Of a stretch of DNA of 42,291 bases, positions 9,007-17,962 are shown piece by piece. Both the position numbers and the translations under genes were made by a program. How positions within the stretch are numbered: position 1 is the first letter of the stretch; every line of letters starts with the position of its first letter. The stretch lies in the NCBI GenBank assembly GCA_944325435.1, contig CALVAC010000024.1, positions 1-42,291 on the forward strand, in the 5' to 3' direction. The stretch comes from an uncultured Bacteroidales bacterium (GTDB lineage: Bacteria > Bacteroidota > Bacteroidia > Bacteroidales > UBA932). The notes below the pieces were generated by a model. The model was not told the origin of the DNA. It saw only the letters and a list, made by a program, of their open reading frames with translations, and searched no databases.

Positions 9007-10818
9007 ATGCGTATGAGACACAATATTACAAAGGTTGCGGGGAGGCTGCTTGTCCTTGCTGCAACAGCGTTGCTCCCGGTTCTCTACGGATGCGAGGTGG
9101 ACCCTCTTGTGGCGGATGTGCCGCCGGAGGAAGGTTCTCCGCTGAGTGCCGACCCATCGTTCGTGTATCCGGGCGAGGAATCCCTGATATGCCACCGTTG
9201 GCAAGGCAGCGACATGACTTTCGAACTTCGCCAGGGCAAGGGCCGTTCAGATGCCCTGTCGGCATCTTTCGTTTCCGACAGGGAGATACTGCAGGCTATG
9301 GTGGACAGGTATGCTGACAGCAGGAATCTGGGGATATATGATCTGCTCCCGGAAGACAGATATGAACTTCCACAGAAAGCCGTGCTTGACGCAGGAAGCG
9401 AAAGCGTTTCCATCACCATATCCATCAGCACTCCCGGACCGGGTACATTTCTTCTCCCTCTTGTGCTGATGAGCGGGGAAGATGAGATTGGAGTGCAGTT
9501 CATCGAGGTCGTGGTGTCGCCGGAGACGGATATCAATATGGACTGGCTGGACAGGACACCATCGGTAGAGGAGCCTCGTTTTGTCGCCATTATCGAGGCA
9601 ACTGAAAATGACATCCGCAATGCGGGGAACTACATCCTTTATCCGGATGGTACGGGTTCTCCACAGACGAAGCGTCCTGTGTTTGATATGGTTGTCCTGT
9701 TCTCTGCCAACATCAACTACGATGAGATGCAGGGGAAGCCGGTGCTGTATTTCAATGATGACATACGCCGCATCCTGGACAACAGGGACATCTTCATCCA
9801 GCCTCTCCAGGACAAGGGCATAAAGGTCCTCCTTTCAGTGATGCCGAACCATCAGGGAATCGGTTTCTCCAACCTCGACATCAGCGGGGACAGGGGTATG
9901 ATAAATGGTTTTGCGGCAGAATTGCACGATGCATTGCAGCAGTACGGGCTTGACGGAGTGATGTTTGATGATGAGTATGCGGACTATCCGACTACCCCTG
10001 AAAGCCAGCAGCCGGGACGGCCTATGGTCCAGCTCGGAAGTTTCCATTTCCTGGTCAAGGCTCTGCGCGACCTGATGCCGGTGGTAGAGGGTCAGGCCTG
10101 GAAAGACAGGCACAATCTCATCACCCTGTACAATATAGGCCCTCACTCGAATGCTGTGACAGGTGGCGGCGGCTGGGGCCTTTTCAGCAACAATTTCGAG
10201 AACATCAGGACCGCAAAGGAAAAAACCATCTGGGCAGATGACTATTACGGCAACACCATAACGGCCGACAGGCTGGCATTGCGCCAGTGGGTTCAGGATG
10301 AAGCCAACCAGGCGGTCATAGACGAGATTTCACAGATAGAGGCGGGAGGGCTCTTCGACTATATCTGGAATGCGAACTATGCGCGCGGTGATGCCTACAA
10401 CCGCAGTTCAGGTCTCGGATTCTCTTCGGAGGATGTCTGCATAGCAGGAATGACAGAAGAGGTGGCAAAGAAGAAATACGGCCAGGCATCGTTCGAGATG
10501 AGTCTCGAGATAGACAGCTATACGGGAAAGATCCAGCATGCGGCAAGATTCTGGCAGTTGGGAGATAATGATGCCGGTATCGAAGGCAGGTTAGAGCAGA
10601 TCGGCACCACTCTGGCAAATCAGAAGAACAACGGCCATGAGTCCATCATCTGCTTCAACCTGCAGTATGTTCCGGAGCAGAAAGACGGTCAGTCGGTAGA
10701 GAATCCTTACGTGACGGATTTCCCGAGCTTCATGACCCAGCTCGGTTATGAAGGTGAACCGGTGGTCCTCTTCGAGGGTGCCAACTATGATTCTCTTGTC
10801 CCGTCATATCTGAGATGA
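9007..10818 (+). CDS. DUF1735-GH18 endo-beta-N-acetylglucosaminidase lipoprotein
   Basis: A 603-residue surface lipoprotein (lipobox LYGC, Cys29). Residues about 45-180 form a DUF1735-like N-terminal domain; about 195-590 form a GH18 barrel of the EndoF1/EndoH group. These enzymes cut between the two core GlcNAc residues of N-glycans by substrate-assisted catalysis. The active-site strand reads LDGVMFDDEY: D316, D321 and the acid/base E323 are present, and E323 is followed by Tyr324 as in EndoH. The third motif aspartate is Met319, which is unusual. Other family-like stretches are KVLLSVMPNHQG and the later tryptophan-rich WADDYYG. This is the only clearly catalytic enzyme in the locus, so it probably defines the substrate: the freed glycan would be bound by SusD and imported by SusC. 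Confidence 0.88.
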   Translation: MRMRHNITKVAGRLLVLAATALLPVLYGCEVDPLVADVPPEEGSPLSADPSFVYPGEESLICHRWQGSDMTFELRQGKGRSDALSASFVSDREILQAMVDRYADSRNLGIYDLLPEDRYELPQKAVLDAGSESVSITISISTPGPGTFLLPLVLMSGEDEIGVQFIEVVVSPETDINMDWLDRTPSVEEPRFVAIIEATENDIRNAGNYILYPDGTGSPQTKRPVFDMVVLFSANINYDEMQGKPVLYFNDDIRRILDNRDIFIQPLQDKGIKVLLSVMPNHQGIGFSNLDISGDRGMINGFAAELHDALQQYGLDGVMFDDEYADYPTTPESQQPGRPMVQLGSFHFLVKALRDLMPVVEGQAWKDRHNLITLYNIGPHSNAVTGGGGWGLFSNNFENIRTAKEKTIWADDYYGNTITADRLALRQWVQDEANQAVIDEISQIEAGGLFDYIWNANYARGDAYNRSSGLGFSSEDVCIAGMTEEVAKKKYGQASFEMSLEIDSYTGKIQHAARFWQLGDNDAGIEGRLEQIGTTLANQKNNGHESIICFNLQYVPEQKDGQSVENPYVTDFPSFMTQLGYEGEPVVLFEGANYDSLVPSYLR

Positions 10819-10865
10819 GAGCCTGAATGAGATGATTGCCTTGATCTGAATGTCATATTCAGTGT

Positions 10866-10902
10866 GCCTCCCGGCCGGTCTGTTGGCTTGCCGGGGGGCT
10901 TT
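10866..10902 (+). terminator. Rho-independent-like terminator after the PUL
   Basis: A 10-bp stem, GCCTCCCGGC (10866-10875) with GCCGGGGGGC (10890-10899), with one T-G wobble, is followed by a short TTT. The T tract is weak, but the position 48 bp after the last PUL gene fits termination. Confidence 0.65.
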
Positions 10903-10957
10903 ATGTCAGAATGTCAGTGTTTTTGTCATAAAAAGGAGGAATATCAATTATTTTTTC

Positions 10958-10965
10958 TATTTTTG
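10958..10965 (+). promoter_or_regulatory. Likely -7 element of the gapA promoter
   Basis: TATTTTTG matches TAnnTTTG and is followed by an A/T-rich leader up to the gapA ATG. No good -33 TTTG is found at 19-20 bp, so only the -7 part is called. Confidence 0.4.
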
Positions 10966-11021
10966 CACCGTTTTTGCAGGAAAGGGGCGCGGATTTGAAG
11001 ATAAGTTTGTATAACTTTTAA

Positions 11022-12032
<1,011 letters not shown>

Positions 12033-12058
12033 TCTGTACATTGCAGATATATGGACAA

Positions 12059-12087
12059 AGAGCTGCCGAAAGGCGGCTCTTTTTTTT
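12059..12087 (+). terminator. Strong intrinsic terminator after gapA
   Basis: AGAGCTGCC (12059-12067), loop GAAA, GGCGGCTCT (12072-12080), then a run of ten T from 12078. One T-G wobble in a 9-bp stem. It is a textbook intrinsic terminator 26 bp after the gapA stop. Confidence 0.92.
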
Positions 12088-12097
12088 CATCCTGCAG

Positions 12098-12128
12098 GTT
12101 GGATTTAGAATAAATTTGCCTACCTTTG
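12098..12128 (+). promoter_or_regulatory. Promoter of the rubrerythrin gene
   Basis: TACCTTTG at 12121-12128 is a perfect TAnnTTTG -7 element; GTTG at 12098-12101 is a one-mismatch -33 at 19-bp spacing. An A/T-rich leader of about 40 nt leads to the ATG at 12171. Confidence 0.65.
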
Positions 12129-12170
12129 CAGAACAGGATTTAAATTTTAATAATTCTAAATTGTAAAGAA

Positions 12171-12713
12171 ATGAAAGAATTGAAAGGATCACAGACCGAA
12201 GCGAACCTGTGGACAGCGTTTGCCGGTGAGTCTCAGGCAAGGAACAAATACACCTATTATGCGTCCAAGGCAAAGAAAGATGGATATGTGCAGATAGCAC
12301 AGCTTTTCGAGGAGACTGCAAACAACGAGAAGGAACATGCAAAGATCTGGTTCAAGCTGCTGAAGGGTGGCGAGATCCCTTCCACGGCTGAGAACCTTCT
12401 GGATGCTGCCCAAGGTGAGAACTATGAGTGGACTGATATGTATGCAGGATTTGCAAAGACTGCAAAGGAGGAAGGGTTTGATGACATTGCCATCCTGTTC
12501 GAGAAAGTGGCGGCCATCGAGAAGATGCATGAGGAGCGCTACCGCAAGCTTCTGGCAAATGTTGAAGGGGATCTTGTCTTCTCAAAGGACAATGATGTAA
12601 TCTGGGAGTGCAGCAACTGCGGGCATATCGTGATAGGCAGGAAGGCTCCTGAACTCTGCCCTGTCTGCAAGCATCCTAAGGCTTATTTCAAGATTCATGC
12701 TACCAATTATTGA
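12171..12713 (+). CDS. rbr: Rubrerythrin
   Basis: A 180-residue cytoplasmic di-iron protein that reduces hydrogen peroxide in anaerobes. The ferritin-like domain (residues 1-135) carries the metal ligands E20, E53 with H56 (ExxH) and E117 with H120. The C-terminal rubredoxin domain (about 144-175) holds one iron through C147, C150, C163 and C166. Length and domain order are those of classic rubrerythrin. It has its own promoter and terminator, so it is a single-gene unit. In Bacteroidetes such genes often respond to oxygen or peroxide, but I see no operator here. Confidence 0.96.
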   Translation: MKELKGSQTEANLWTAFAGESQARNKYTYYASKAKKDGYVQIAQLFEETANNEKEHAKIWFKLLKGGEIPSTAENLLDAAQGENYEWTDMYAGFAKTAKEEGFDDIAILFEKVAAIEKMHEERYRKLLANVEGDLVFSKDNDVIWECSNCGHIVIGRKAPELCPVCKHPKAYFKIHATNY

Positions 12714-12762
12714 TGCGGTACTGAATGCCGGCATTGGAATGATGTCCGGCTTCATACAGAGA

Positions 12763-12799
12763 AGAGGGCGGGTCAAAAGTCAGACTCGCCCTCTTTTTA
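12763..12799 (+). terminator. Strong intrinsic terminator after rubrerythrin
   Basis: AGAGGGCGGGTC (12763-12774) pairs over 12 bp with GACTCGCCCTCT (12783-12794), one wobble, loop of 8, then TTTTT. It lies 49 bp after the rbr stop and before the convergent pssA. Confidence 0.9.
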
Positions 12800-12882
12800 T
12801 TCGTACTCCTGATGGAGTCCGGTTCCAAATATTCAATTTTCAAAGAGGAAAAATTTCTTTTGGAATTCGTCCCCTTTTCTTG

Positions 12883-13608
12883 TCATTTGCGTCGGCTTAG
12901 CCAGTTTGCAAGATTCATGACGATATAACCTGTCACTGCTACAATGAAGATCATCGAGAACTGCAGACCGAACAGGAATATGGCGATGGACACAGCGACG
13001 CAGAAGCCGATGAACCCGACCCTCATCCTGTAGACAATGCTGTCTTTCTGTCCTGCCTTGAACTTGAGGGAGAACATCGGTATCCTGCTCACCATCAGAG
13101 CGGACAATACGATGGATAGTATGGGGACAAACAGCCTTGTCCCGATCAATGGAGCCAAGAAGCTGTCTGGAGTTTTGCAGATATAGTGTACTAGAGCGCC
13201 ACACAGCATTGCCGATGCCGGAGTCGCAAGTCCGATGAAATTGTCTTTCTGTTCTTCATCGATATTGAATTTTGCGAGCCGGAGTGCGGAAAAGACCGCC
13301 ATTACAAGGGGTACATAGCTCCATACGCTGACATTTCCTGCTTCAGCCATCAGCCTGTTCAGCATAATTGCCGGCAAAAGGCCGAAACTGACCATGTCTG
13401 AAAGGGAATCCAGCTCCTTGCCTATGTCTGAATATGCATTGAGTGCCCTGGCTGCAAGCCCATCGCAGAAATCGAAGACTGCGGCAGCCAGCATGAAATA
13501 GAAAGATGCCTCCAGCCTGCCGTCAAAAGCACAAATCACACCCATGGCTCCGCAGAGGAGATTCATGGATGTGATTGTGTTGGGAATATGTCTGATGATA
13601 CCTTTCAT
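12883..13608 (-). CDS. pssA: CDP-diacylglycerol-serine O-phosphatidyltransferase
   Basis: A 241-residue membrane enzyme that makes phosphatidylserine, the precursor of phosphatidylethanolamine. The CDP-alcohol phosphatidyltransferase signature D-G-x2-A-R-x8-G-x3-D-x3-D is complete: D49, G50, A53, R54, G63, D67, D71. Around it are about six to eight hydrophobic helices. The start MKGIIRHIPNTITSMNLLCG is typical of the PssA subgroup. It lies 17 bp downstream of the C1 protease gene on the same strand and is probably co-transcribed with it; a functional link between the two is not obvious. Confidence 0.92.
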   Translation of the reverse strand: MKGIIRHIPNTITSMNLLCGAMGVICAFDGRLEASFYFMLAAAVFDFCDGLAARALNAYSDIGKELDSLSDMVSFGLLPAIMLNRLMAEAGNVSVWSYVPLVMAVFSALRLAKFNIDEEQKDNFIGLATPASAMLCGALVHYICKTPDSFLAPLIGTRLFVPILSIVLSALMVSRIPMFSLKFKAGQKDSIVYRMRVGFIGFCVAVSIAIFLFGLQFSMIFIVAVTGYIVMNLANWLSRRK

Positions 13609-13625
13609 GACATTCTCAGGTTCCG

Positions 13626-14813
13626 TTATTTGATCCCGAGTTTCTTCTTTATGTCTTTAGGAAGGGCATCCTTGTGTACGACTATGTTGAGTGTCTTGTA
13701 CCTCACGAAAGCATCTGAGGCGTACCAGATTCCCTGGTATTTTCCTGCGTCTCCCCAAGAGTTCTTGACCATGAAGAACTTGTTGCCGTTCTGGTCTTGG
13801 GCGAGCCCGTAGATGTGCATTCCGTGGTCATCCGTGGTGAGCTTGTTGTCGAATTCTGTCTGGCGCAGCTCCTGGGTGATCTTCTTCTCTCCGGTGCTCT
13901 TTTCCGCTGTGGCCTCTTTCTCCGTGTCCTTGCCTACCCAGCGTTCCTGGTCAGAGCCAGCACCCGGTTTGATGTCAACATCAGGAACGGTCGCGATGCC
14001 GCTTCCTGTAAAGCCCCTCTCGCTGACATCGGAGCCCCAAGCTATCGTATAGCCCTTGTCGATTGCATTGTACATGACCTCCATCAGCTCATCGATAGGA
14101 AGGTTGTATGCACTGTCCCAGCGCCAGTTGTCGCGCACCTCGATAGGGAAGGATGTATAGAATGGATGATGGGTAAACGATGTGAGATTGACATAGTCGG
14201 CTGTGTTGATGCCGAGGTAGTCCCTGAATGATTCCGGAGTGTATGTCTGTCCATTGTATTCGAAAGATTCAGGGTATTCTCCGAGATATGCTGAAATGAT
14301 TCCGTCATAGCCATTGAGCCATGCAGTAGTCAGTTTCCTGTTGGGGTTCTCCACGATAGCCTCCACGTATGCGAGAAGTACGGCATCAAGCTCTGACTGT
14401 TCCGGCTTCTCTGTACCGTAGTTCATACCCTGCATGGCGGACTGCGGTACGATGCCGTAGTCCGAGATTACGTGGAAGACATCCCCGAAAGAGCTTCCTG
14501 CACTGAAACCAAGTGCACCGTCGACCCTGACATATTTGACTGCTCTGTCGTGGTATGACTTGCCTACGACGAACATTTCCGAAAGGTCGAGGGTGTCTCC
14601 TTTTGTCCTGAGGATCTCTGATTCGACGAAAGAGAGAGCCGAGAAGCACCAGCATGTGCCGGAACGGTACTGGTCCTTGACACTTGTGACCGGAGCTTCC
14701 TTTATGACAGTGAACTCGTAGTCTGCAGGCTGTTTCGGCGTCTCTGCATTGTCCTGGGCGGACGCGCATACGGCTGACATGGCGATGCATGTCGCCAGAA
14801 AAAATCTTTTCAT
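13626..14813 (-). CDS. Secreted papain-like cysteine protease (C1 family, aminopeptidase C-like)
   Basis: A 395-residue exported protease. The signal peptide ends ASA before Q20. The catalytic set of clan CA is in order: oxyanion Gln48, nucleophile Cys54 in SGTCWCFSA, His330 in DDHGMH, and Asn351 in VKNSWG. The N-terminal part after the signal is short, so there is no long inhibitory prodomain. Between the nucleophile and histidine there is a large family-typical insertion, plus a charged Lys/Glu-rich stretch at about 294-316 that is probably a flexible loop. Related Bacteroidetes genes are annotated as C1 aminopeptidases. It faces the hydrolase gene at 14929 across a divergent promoter. Confidence 0.87.
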   Translation of the reverse strand: MKRFFLATCIAMSAVCASAQDNAETPKQPADYEFTVIKEAPVTSVKDQYRSGTCWCFSALSFVESEILRTKGDTLDLSEMFVVGKSYHDRAVKYVRVDGALGFSAGSSFGDVFHVISDYGIVPQSAMQGMNYGTEKPEQSELDAVLLAYVEAIVENPNRKLTTAWLNGYDGIISAYLGEYPESFEYNGQTYTPESFRDYLGINTADYVNLTSFTHHPFYTSFPIEVRDNWRWDSAYNLPIDELMEVMYNAIDKGYTIAWGSDVSERGFTGSGIATVPDVDIKPGAGSDQERWVGKDTEKEATAEKSTGEKKITQELRQTEFDNKLTTDDHGMHIYGLAQDQNGNKFFMVKNSWGDAGKYQGIWYASDAFVRYKTLNIVVHKDALPKDIKKKLGIK

Positions 14814-14851
14814 TATACCAGTTGTTTTGAGTTAATATCCATCTGTCGTGC

Positions 14852-14865
14852 CCTGCATTTGCAGG
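14852..14865. repeat. Short palindrome in the protease leader
   Basis: CCTGCA (14852-14857) and TGCAGG (14860-14865) are perfect 6-bp arms with a 2-base loop. It falls just downstream of the - strand -7 element, so it would be at the very 5' end of the protease mRNA or be a protein site. Confidence 0.45.
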
Positions 14866-14874
14866 ACAGGGATG

Positions 14875-14901
14875 CAAAGATAGCAAAAAATTGTAAATTT
14901 G
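14875..14901. promoter_or_regulatory. Face-to-face divergent promoter (protease and hydrolase)
   Basis: The - strand carries TATCTTTG (14882 to 14875), a perfect -7 element for the protease gene. The + strand carries TAAATTTG (14894-14901), a perfect -7 element for the hydrolase gene. They are only 11 bp apart, so each -33 region must overlap the other promoter. The same layout occurs at 17901-17928. Confidence 0.6.
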
Positions 14902-14928
14902 CCGGTCGGATCAAAGAAACAGGAGTCC

Positions 14929-15600
14929 ATGGAAACACAGGGCAGACAAGGTGACACAATCATATTATATGTACACGGGATGGGAGGCGGAGGAGACAGC
15001 CGCATACCGGCCATATTGAACGACAATATCGATGCTGCTCTTCCCGTGGAGATGCGCGGACGGGTCAGGATTGTAGTACGCACATACTCGTTTGACCCTG
15101 AGGAGGGGCATGCGCAGATAACCTCCTGGGTGGACGAACTGAATCCATCCATTGTCATAGGGGAGTCCCTCGGCGCTCTGCAGGCTCTCAGGATAAGGGG
15201 AGTCCCGCACATTTTCGTGTCCCCGTCCCTGAACGCCCCATTATACCTTGGCTATCTGTCCTTCCTTACGTTAATTCCCGGAGTTACCTGGCTGCTGGAT
15301 ATGATATACCGGCCGAAGCCGGGCGACCGTCAGCGGCTGCATTTCACTTTCAGGACACTGTACCGCTATATCGCACACCGCAGGGCTGCCCTTCCGGGCC
15401 GGATGAGGGATGAAGGCGGCTTTTTTGCATTCTTCGGTGAGCGTGACCATTACCGCAGAAGCGGGATAGTCAGCATCCGTACCTGGAGGAAATATTTCGG
15501 CGATGGCACGTGGGAGACTTATCCAGGCACTCATTTCATGGAGGAGGAGCACGTCCTTTCCAAGCTGTTACCAAAGATTGTAACTGTCCTTATGTCATGA
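14929..15600 (+). CDS. Alpha/beta-hydrolase fold protein of unknown substrate
   Basis: The ATG at 14929 gives 223 residues; an upstream TTG frame opening at 14899 starts inside the -7 promoter element and is rejected. A purine-rich AGGAG lies just upstream. The fold is shown by YVHGMGGGGDSR (residues 14-25, oxyanion region) and the nucleophile elbow GESLG with Ser80. Likely triad partners are Asp173 in GERDHYRR and His202 in GTHFMEEEH. There is no signal peptide. A hydrophobic stretch at about 105-125 could touch the membrane. It overlaps the metallophosphoesterase gene by 4 bp (ATGA), so the two are translationally coupled. Esterase or thioesterase activity is likely, but the substrate is unknown. 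Confidence 0.78.
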   Translation: METQGRQGDTIILYVHGMGGGGDSRIPAILNDNIDAALPVEMRGRVRIVVRTYSFDPEEGHAQITSWVDELNPSIVIGESLGALQALRIRGVPHIFVSPSLNAPLYLGYLSFLTLIPGVTWLLDMIYRPKPGDRQRLHFTFRTLYRYIAHRRAALPGRMRDEGGFFAFFGERDHYRRSGIVSIRTWRKYFGDGTWETYPGTHFMEEEHVLSKLLPKIVTVLMS

Positions 15601-16685
15601 TTTTCCTGATTACATTGCTTGTTCTTGCCGCTGCAGACCTGGCGGTCTTTCTGCTGGTGGTGCTTTCCGGAGGGATTGCAGCCGTTTTCGGTGTCAGGTT
15701 CCGTGTCTTTTTCCGCAGGGGGATGTGGGCTCTGCTGGTCCCTCCGCTTGTCTTTGCGTACGGCTGTCTTGTTGAACGCAACATATACGATGTCAAAGAG
15801 GTGGAGATTTCCAGCAGCCGTATCCCCGGGACTTTTGATGGCTACAGGATAGTCCAGCTGTCGGATATCCATCTGAGTTCATTCCAGGGCAGGGCCCGCT
15901 CCCTGAGTCGTGCAGTGGACAAAGTCAAAAGCCTTGATCCCGATCTGATCCTGTTTACAGGGGATATGATAACATTCTCTCCTGATGAACTGAACAGTGA
16001 GCTTGCAGCCGTGCTGTCGCGGCTCAGGGCCAAAGACGGCGTGTATTCTGTGCTCGGCAACCACGACTACTGCACATATACGAAATATGCTTCAGAGGAT
16101 GAAAGGCGTATCGCTCTGGAGACCCTGATCGGAAAACAGGAGCAGATGGGATGGACAGTCCTTCTGGACAGCTGTGTGAACATTGTCCGGATGCCGCCCC
16201 GTGATACTGCGGGACACACGGGCGGAGACACTGTCACCGTTGCAGGGGTCAGGAACATATCCGCCTATCCGCATTTCCCGTCCGATGGCAATCTGAGCAA
16301 GGCGTTGTCCCGTGCATCCGGAAGTTTCAGGATACTTATGAGCCACGATCCCACACACTGGAGGCAGGAGGTCGTGTACAGGGATGACATTGACCTTATG
16401 CTGTCCGGGCATACCCACGCGATGCAGCTTGCCATCTTCGGCTGGTCACCGGCATCCTTCATATACAGGGAATATTCAGGACTGTATGAGAGACCTGCGT
16501 CCTGGAACGGGTGCGGCGAGCAGGACAGGGCAGAAAAAACGGACAAGGATTGTTCCAATGGAAACATCCGTTGTCCGCAATATCTGTATGTAAATACCGG
16601 ACTCGGAGAGACCGGATTCCCGGCCAGGGCCGGAGTCCCTCCGGAGATTACATTGATCACACTCTCCTGCCCGGATAAGCCTTGA
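15597..16685 (+). CDS. Membrane-anchored metallophosphoesterase (YkuE-like)
   Basis: Start ATG at 15597 overlaps the stop of the upstream gene as ATGA, giving 362 residues. Two N-terminal hydrophobic segments (about 1-32 and 42-58) anchor it. The calcineurin-like metal motifs are complete: D90 and H92 in LSDIHL, D123 in TGDM, N155 and H156 in GNHD, H250 in MSHD, H272 and H274 in GHTH. Such proteins hydrolyse phosphodiesters or lipid pyrophosphates such as UDP-diacylglucosamine; the exact substrate cannot be read here. The last 29 bp of the gene overlap the end of the convergent aminotransferase gene. Confidence 0.88.
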   Translation: MIFLITLLVLAAADLAVFLLVVLSGGIAAVFGVRFRVFFRRGMWALLVPPLVFAYGCLVERNIYDVKEVEISSSRIPGTFDGYRIVQLSDIHLSSFQGRARSLSRAVDKVKSLDPDLILFTGDMITFSPDELNSELAAVLSRLRAKDGVYSVLGNHDYCTYTKYASEDERRIALETLIGKQEQMGWTVLLDSCVNIVRMPPRDTAGHTGGDTVTVAGVRNISAYPHFPSDGNLSKALSRASGSFRILMSHDPTHWRQEVVYRDDIDLMLSGHTHAMQLAIFGWSPASFIYREYSGLYERPASWNGCGEQDRAEKTDKDCSNGNIRCPQYLYVNTGLGETGFPARAGVPPEITLITLSCPDKP

Positions 16686-17859
16686 GTCCCTCTTCAAGGA
16701 CGTGAAGGGCCTTCTCAAGTTCAGGAATCTCGAGCACGTATGCCAGACGGGCATGGTTTATCCCCTTTCCAGGTGTCTTGTAGAATGATGCCGCCGGTGT
16801 TACCATTGTCGTGGAGTTGTCCAGCCTGAATGTCTCCAGCATCCATCTTGCGAAGTCTTCGGTGTTGTCCACAGGCAGTTCGGCTACGGTGTAGAACGCT
16901 CCCATAGGCATAGGGGAGTACACGCCTTCGATCCTGTTGAGCCCCTCTATCATATAGTTCCTTCTCTTGATGTATTCCTCCCTGACTGCCTGTATATACG
17001 AGTCAGGGGTGTCGAGCGCACCGATTGCCGCTATCTGTCCGAGGACTGGAGGGCACAGCCTTGCCTGGGCGTATTTCAGGGCGGCTTTCATCACTTCCTG
17101 GTTGTGGGAGACGATGCATCCTACACGCGCACCGCAGAGGTTGTATCTTTTGGATACCGAATCCACGAGAATCACGTTCTGCTCAAGTCCCGGGATGTGC
17201 ATTGCAGAGAAGTGGGGCTCATCCGTATAGCAGAATTCCCTGTACACTTCATCCGATATGAGGAAAAGGTCGTGCTTCTTTGCTACTTCACCGATGGCGA
17301 GCATGCTTTCCTTTGAATACAGCGTACCGGTCGGGTTGCCCGGGTTACATATTAGTATGGCCTTGGTCTTAGGCGTGATAGCCTTCTCGAACTCCTCGAT
17401 GTCAGGGACCTGGAATCCGGTACGGATGTCGGTAGGGATTGCCTTTAGGGTAAGCCCGTTCATAAATGCGAAAGTGTTGTAGTTGGTGTAGAACGGCTCC
17501 AGCACTATGACCTCATCCCCGGCGTTGCAGGCTATCTGGAGGGCGAGGTTGACGCTCTCGCTGCCTGCTATGGTGATGATAATCTCGGACATGTCTATGT
17601 CTATGCCGATTTTCCTGTAGTATTTCTCGATCAGACCGGTGCGCAGTTCTGCGAGACCTGCCGAATTGGAATATGACACGTGGGTGAGCGTATTCTCTCT
17701 GACCGCCTTGAGAGCGCATTCGGGAGATTTTATGTCCGGCTGGCCCATATTGAGATGATAGACCTTGATTCCCTGCTTCTTTGCCGCGTCAGACAGCGGA
17801 ACGAGCTTCCTTATGGCGGAGGCCGGCATCTGCTGTGCCTTTAGAGAGATGTTTGCCAT
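16657..17859 (-). CDS. PLP-dependent class I/II aminotransferase (aspartate aminotransferase-like)
   Basis: A 400-residue cytoplasmic fold-type I enzyme that moves an amino group between amino and keto acids. Cofactor residues are visible: N175 in CNPGNPTG, D203 and Y206 in SDEVY, the Schiff-base Lys237 in SVSKRYNLCGARVG, and R245. The substrate carboxylate-binding Arg is probably in INHARLAY near the C-terminus. The start MANISLKAQQMPASAIRKL is typical of a conserved Bacteroidetes aminotransferase. The exact substrate is uncertain. It is divergent from glnN across a shared promoter region, which would suit joint control of nitrogen metabolism, but this is inference. Confidence 0.9.
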   Translation of the reverse strand: MANISLKAQQMPASAIRKLVPLSDAAKKQGIKVYHLNMGQPDIKSPECALKAVRENTLTHVSYSNSAGLAELRTGLIEKYYRKIGIDIDMSEIIITIAGSESVNLALQIACNAGDEVIVLEPFYTNYNTFAFMNGLTLKAIPTDIRTGFQVPDIEEFEKAITPKTKAILICNPGNPTGTLYSKESMLAIGEVAKKHDLFLISDEVYREFCYTDEPHFSAMHIPGLEQNVILVDSVSKRYNLCGARVGCIVSHNQEVMKAALKYAQARLCPPVLGQIAAIGALDTPDSYIQAVREEYIKRRNYMIEGLNRIEGVYSPMPMGAFYTVAELPVDNTEDFARWMLETFRLDNSTTMVTPAASFYKTPGKGINHARLAYVLEIPELEKALHVLEEGLKAYPGRRV

Positions 17860-17900
17860 TGTGATTTTCTTTTTTATGTTAAAAATATAACTACGGTTCG

Positions 17901-17928
17901 CAAAGATAGCATATTTTTTTTACCTTTG
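17901..17928. promoter_or_regulatory. Face-to-face divergent promoter (aminotransferase and glnN)
   Basis: TATCTTTG on the - strand (17908 to 17901) and TACCTTTG on the + strand (17921-17928) are both perfect -7 elements, 12 bp apart. For glnN, TTCG at 17897-17900 may serve as a weak -33. The 12 bases GCAAAGATAGCA here (17900-17911) are identical to 14874-14885. Confidence 0.62.
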
Positions 17929-17962
17929 CGGCCGTACTTGACAAATCTAATTCTAATTAATT

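Noticed and set aside
8220..9023. 267-codon open frame on the - strand in the DUF1735-LamG gene
   Set aside because: Antisense to clear LamG motifs; no signal or domain in its product.
14899..14928. TTG start for the alpha/beta-hydrolase gene
   Set aside because: The TTG is part of the -7 promoter element; the ATG at 14929 has a purine-rich site just upstream and family-like N-terminus.
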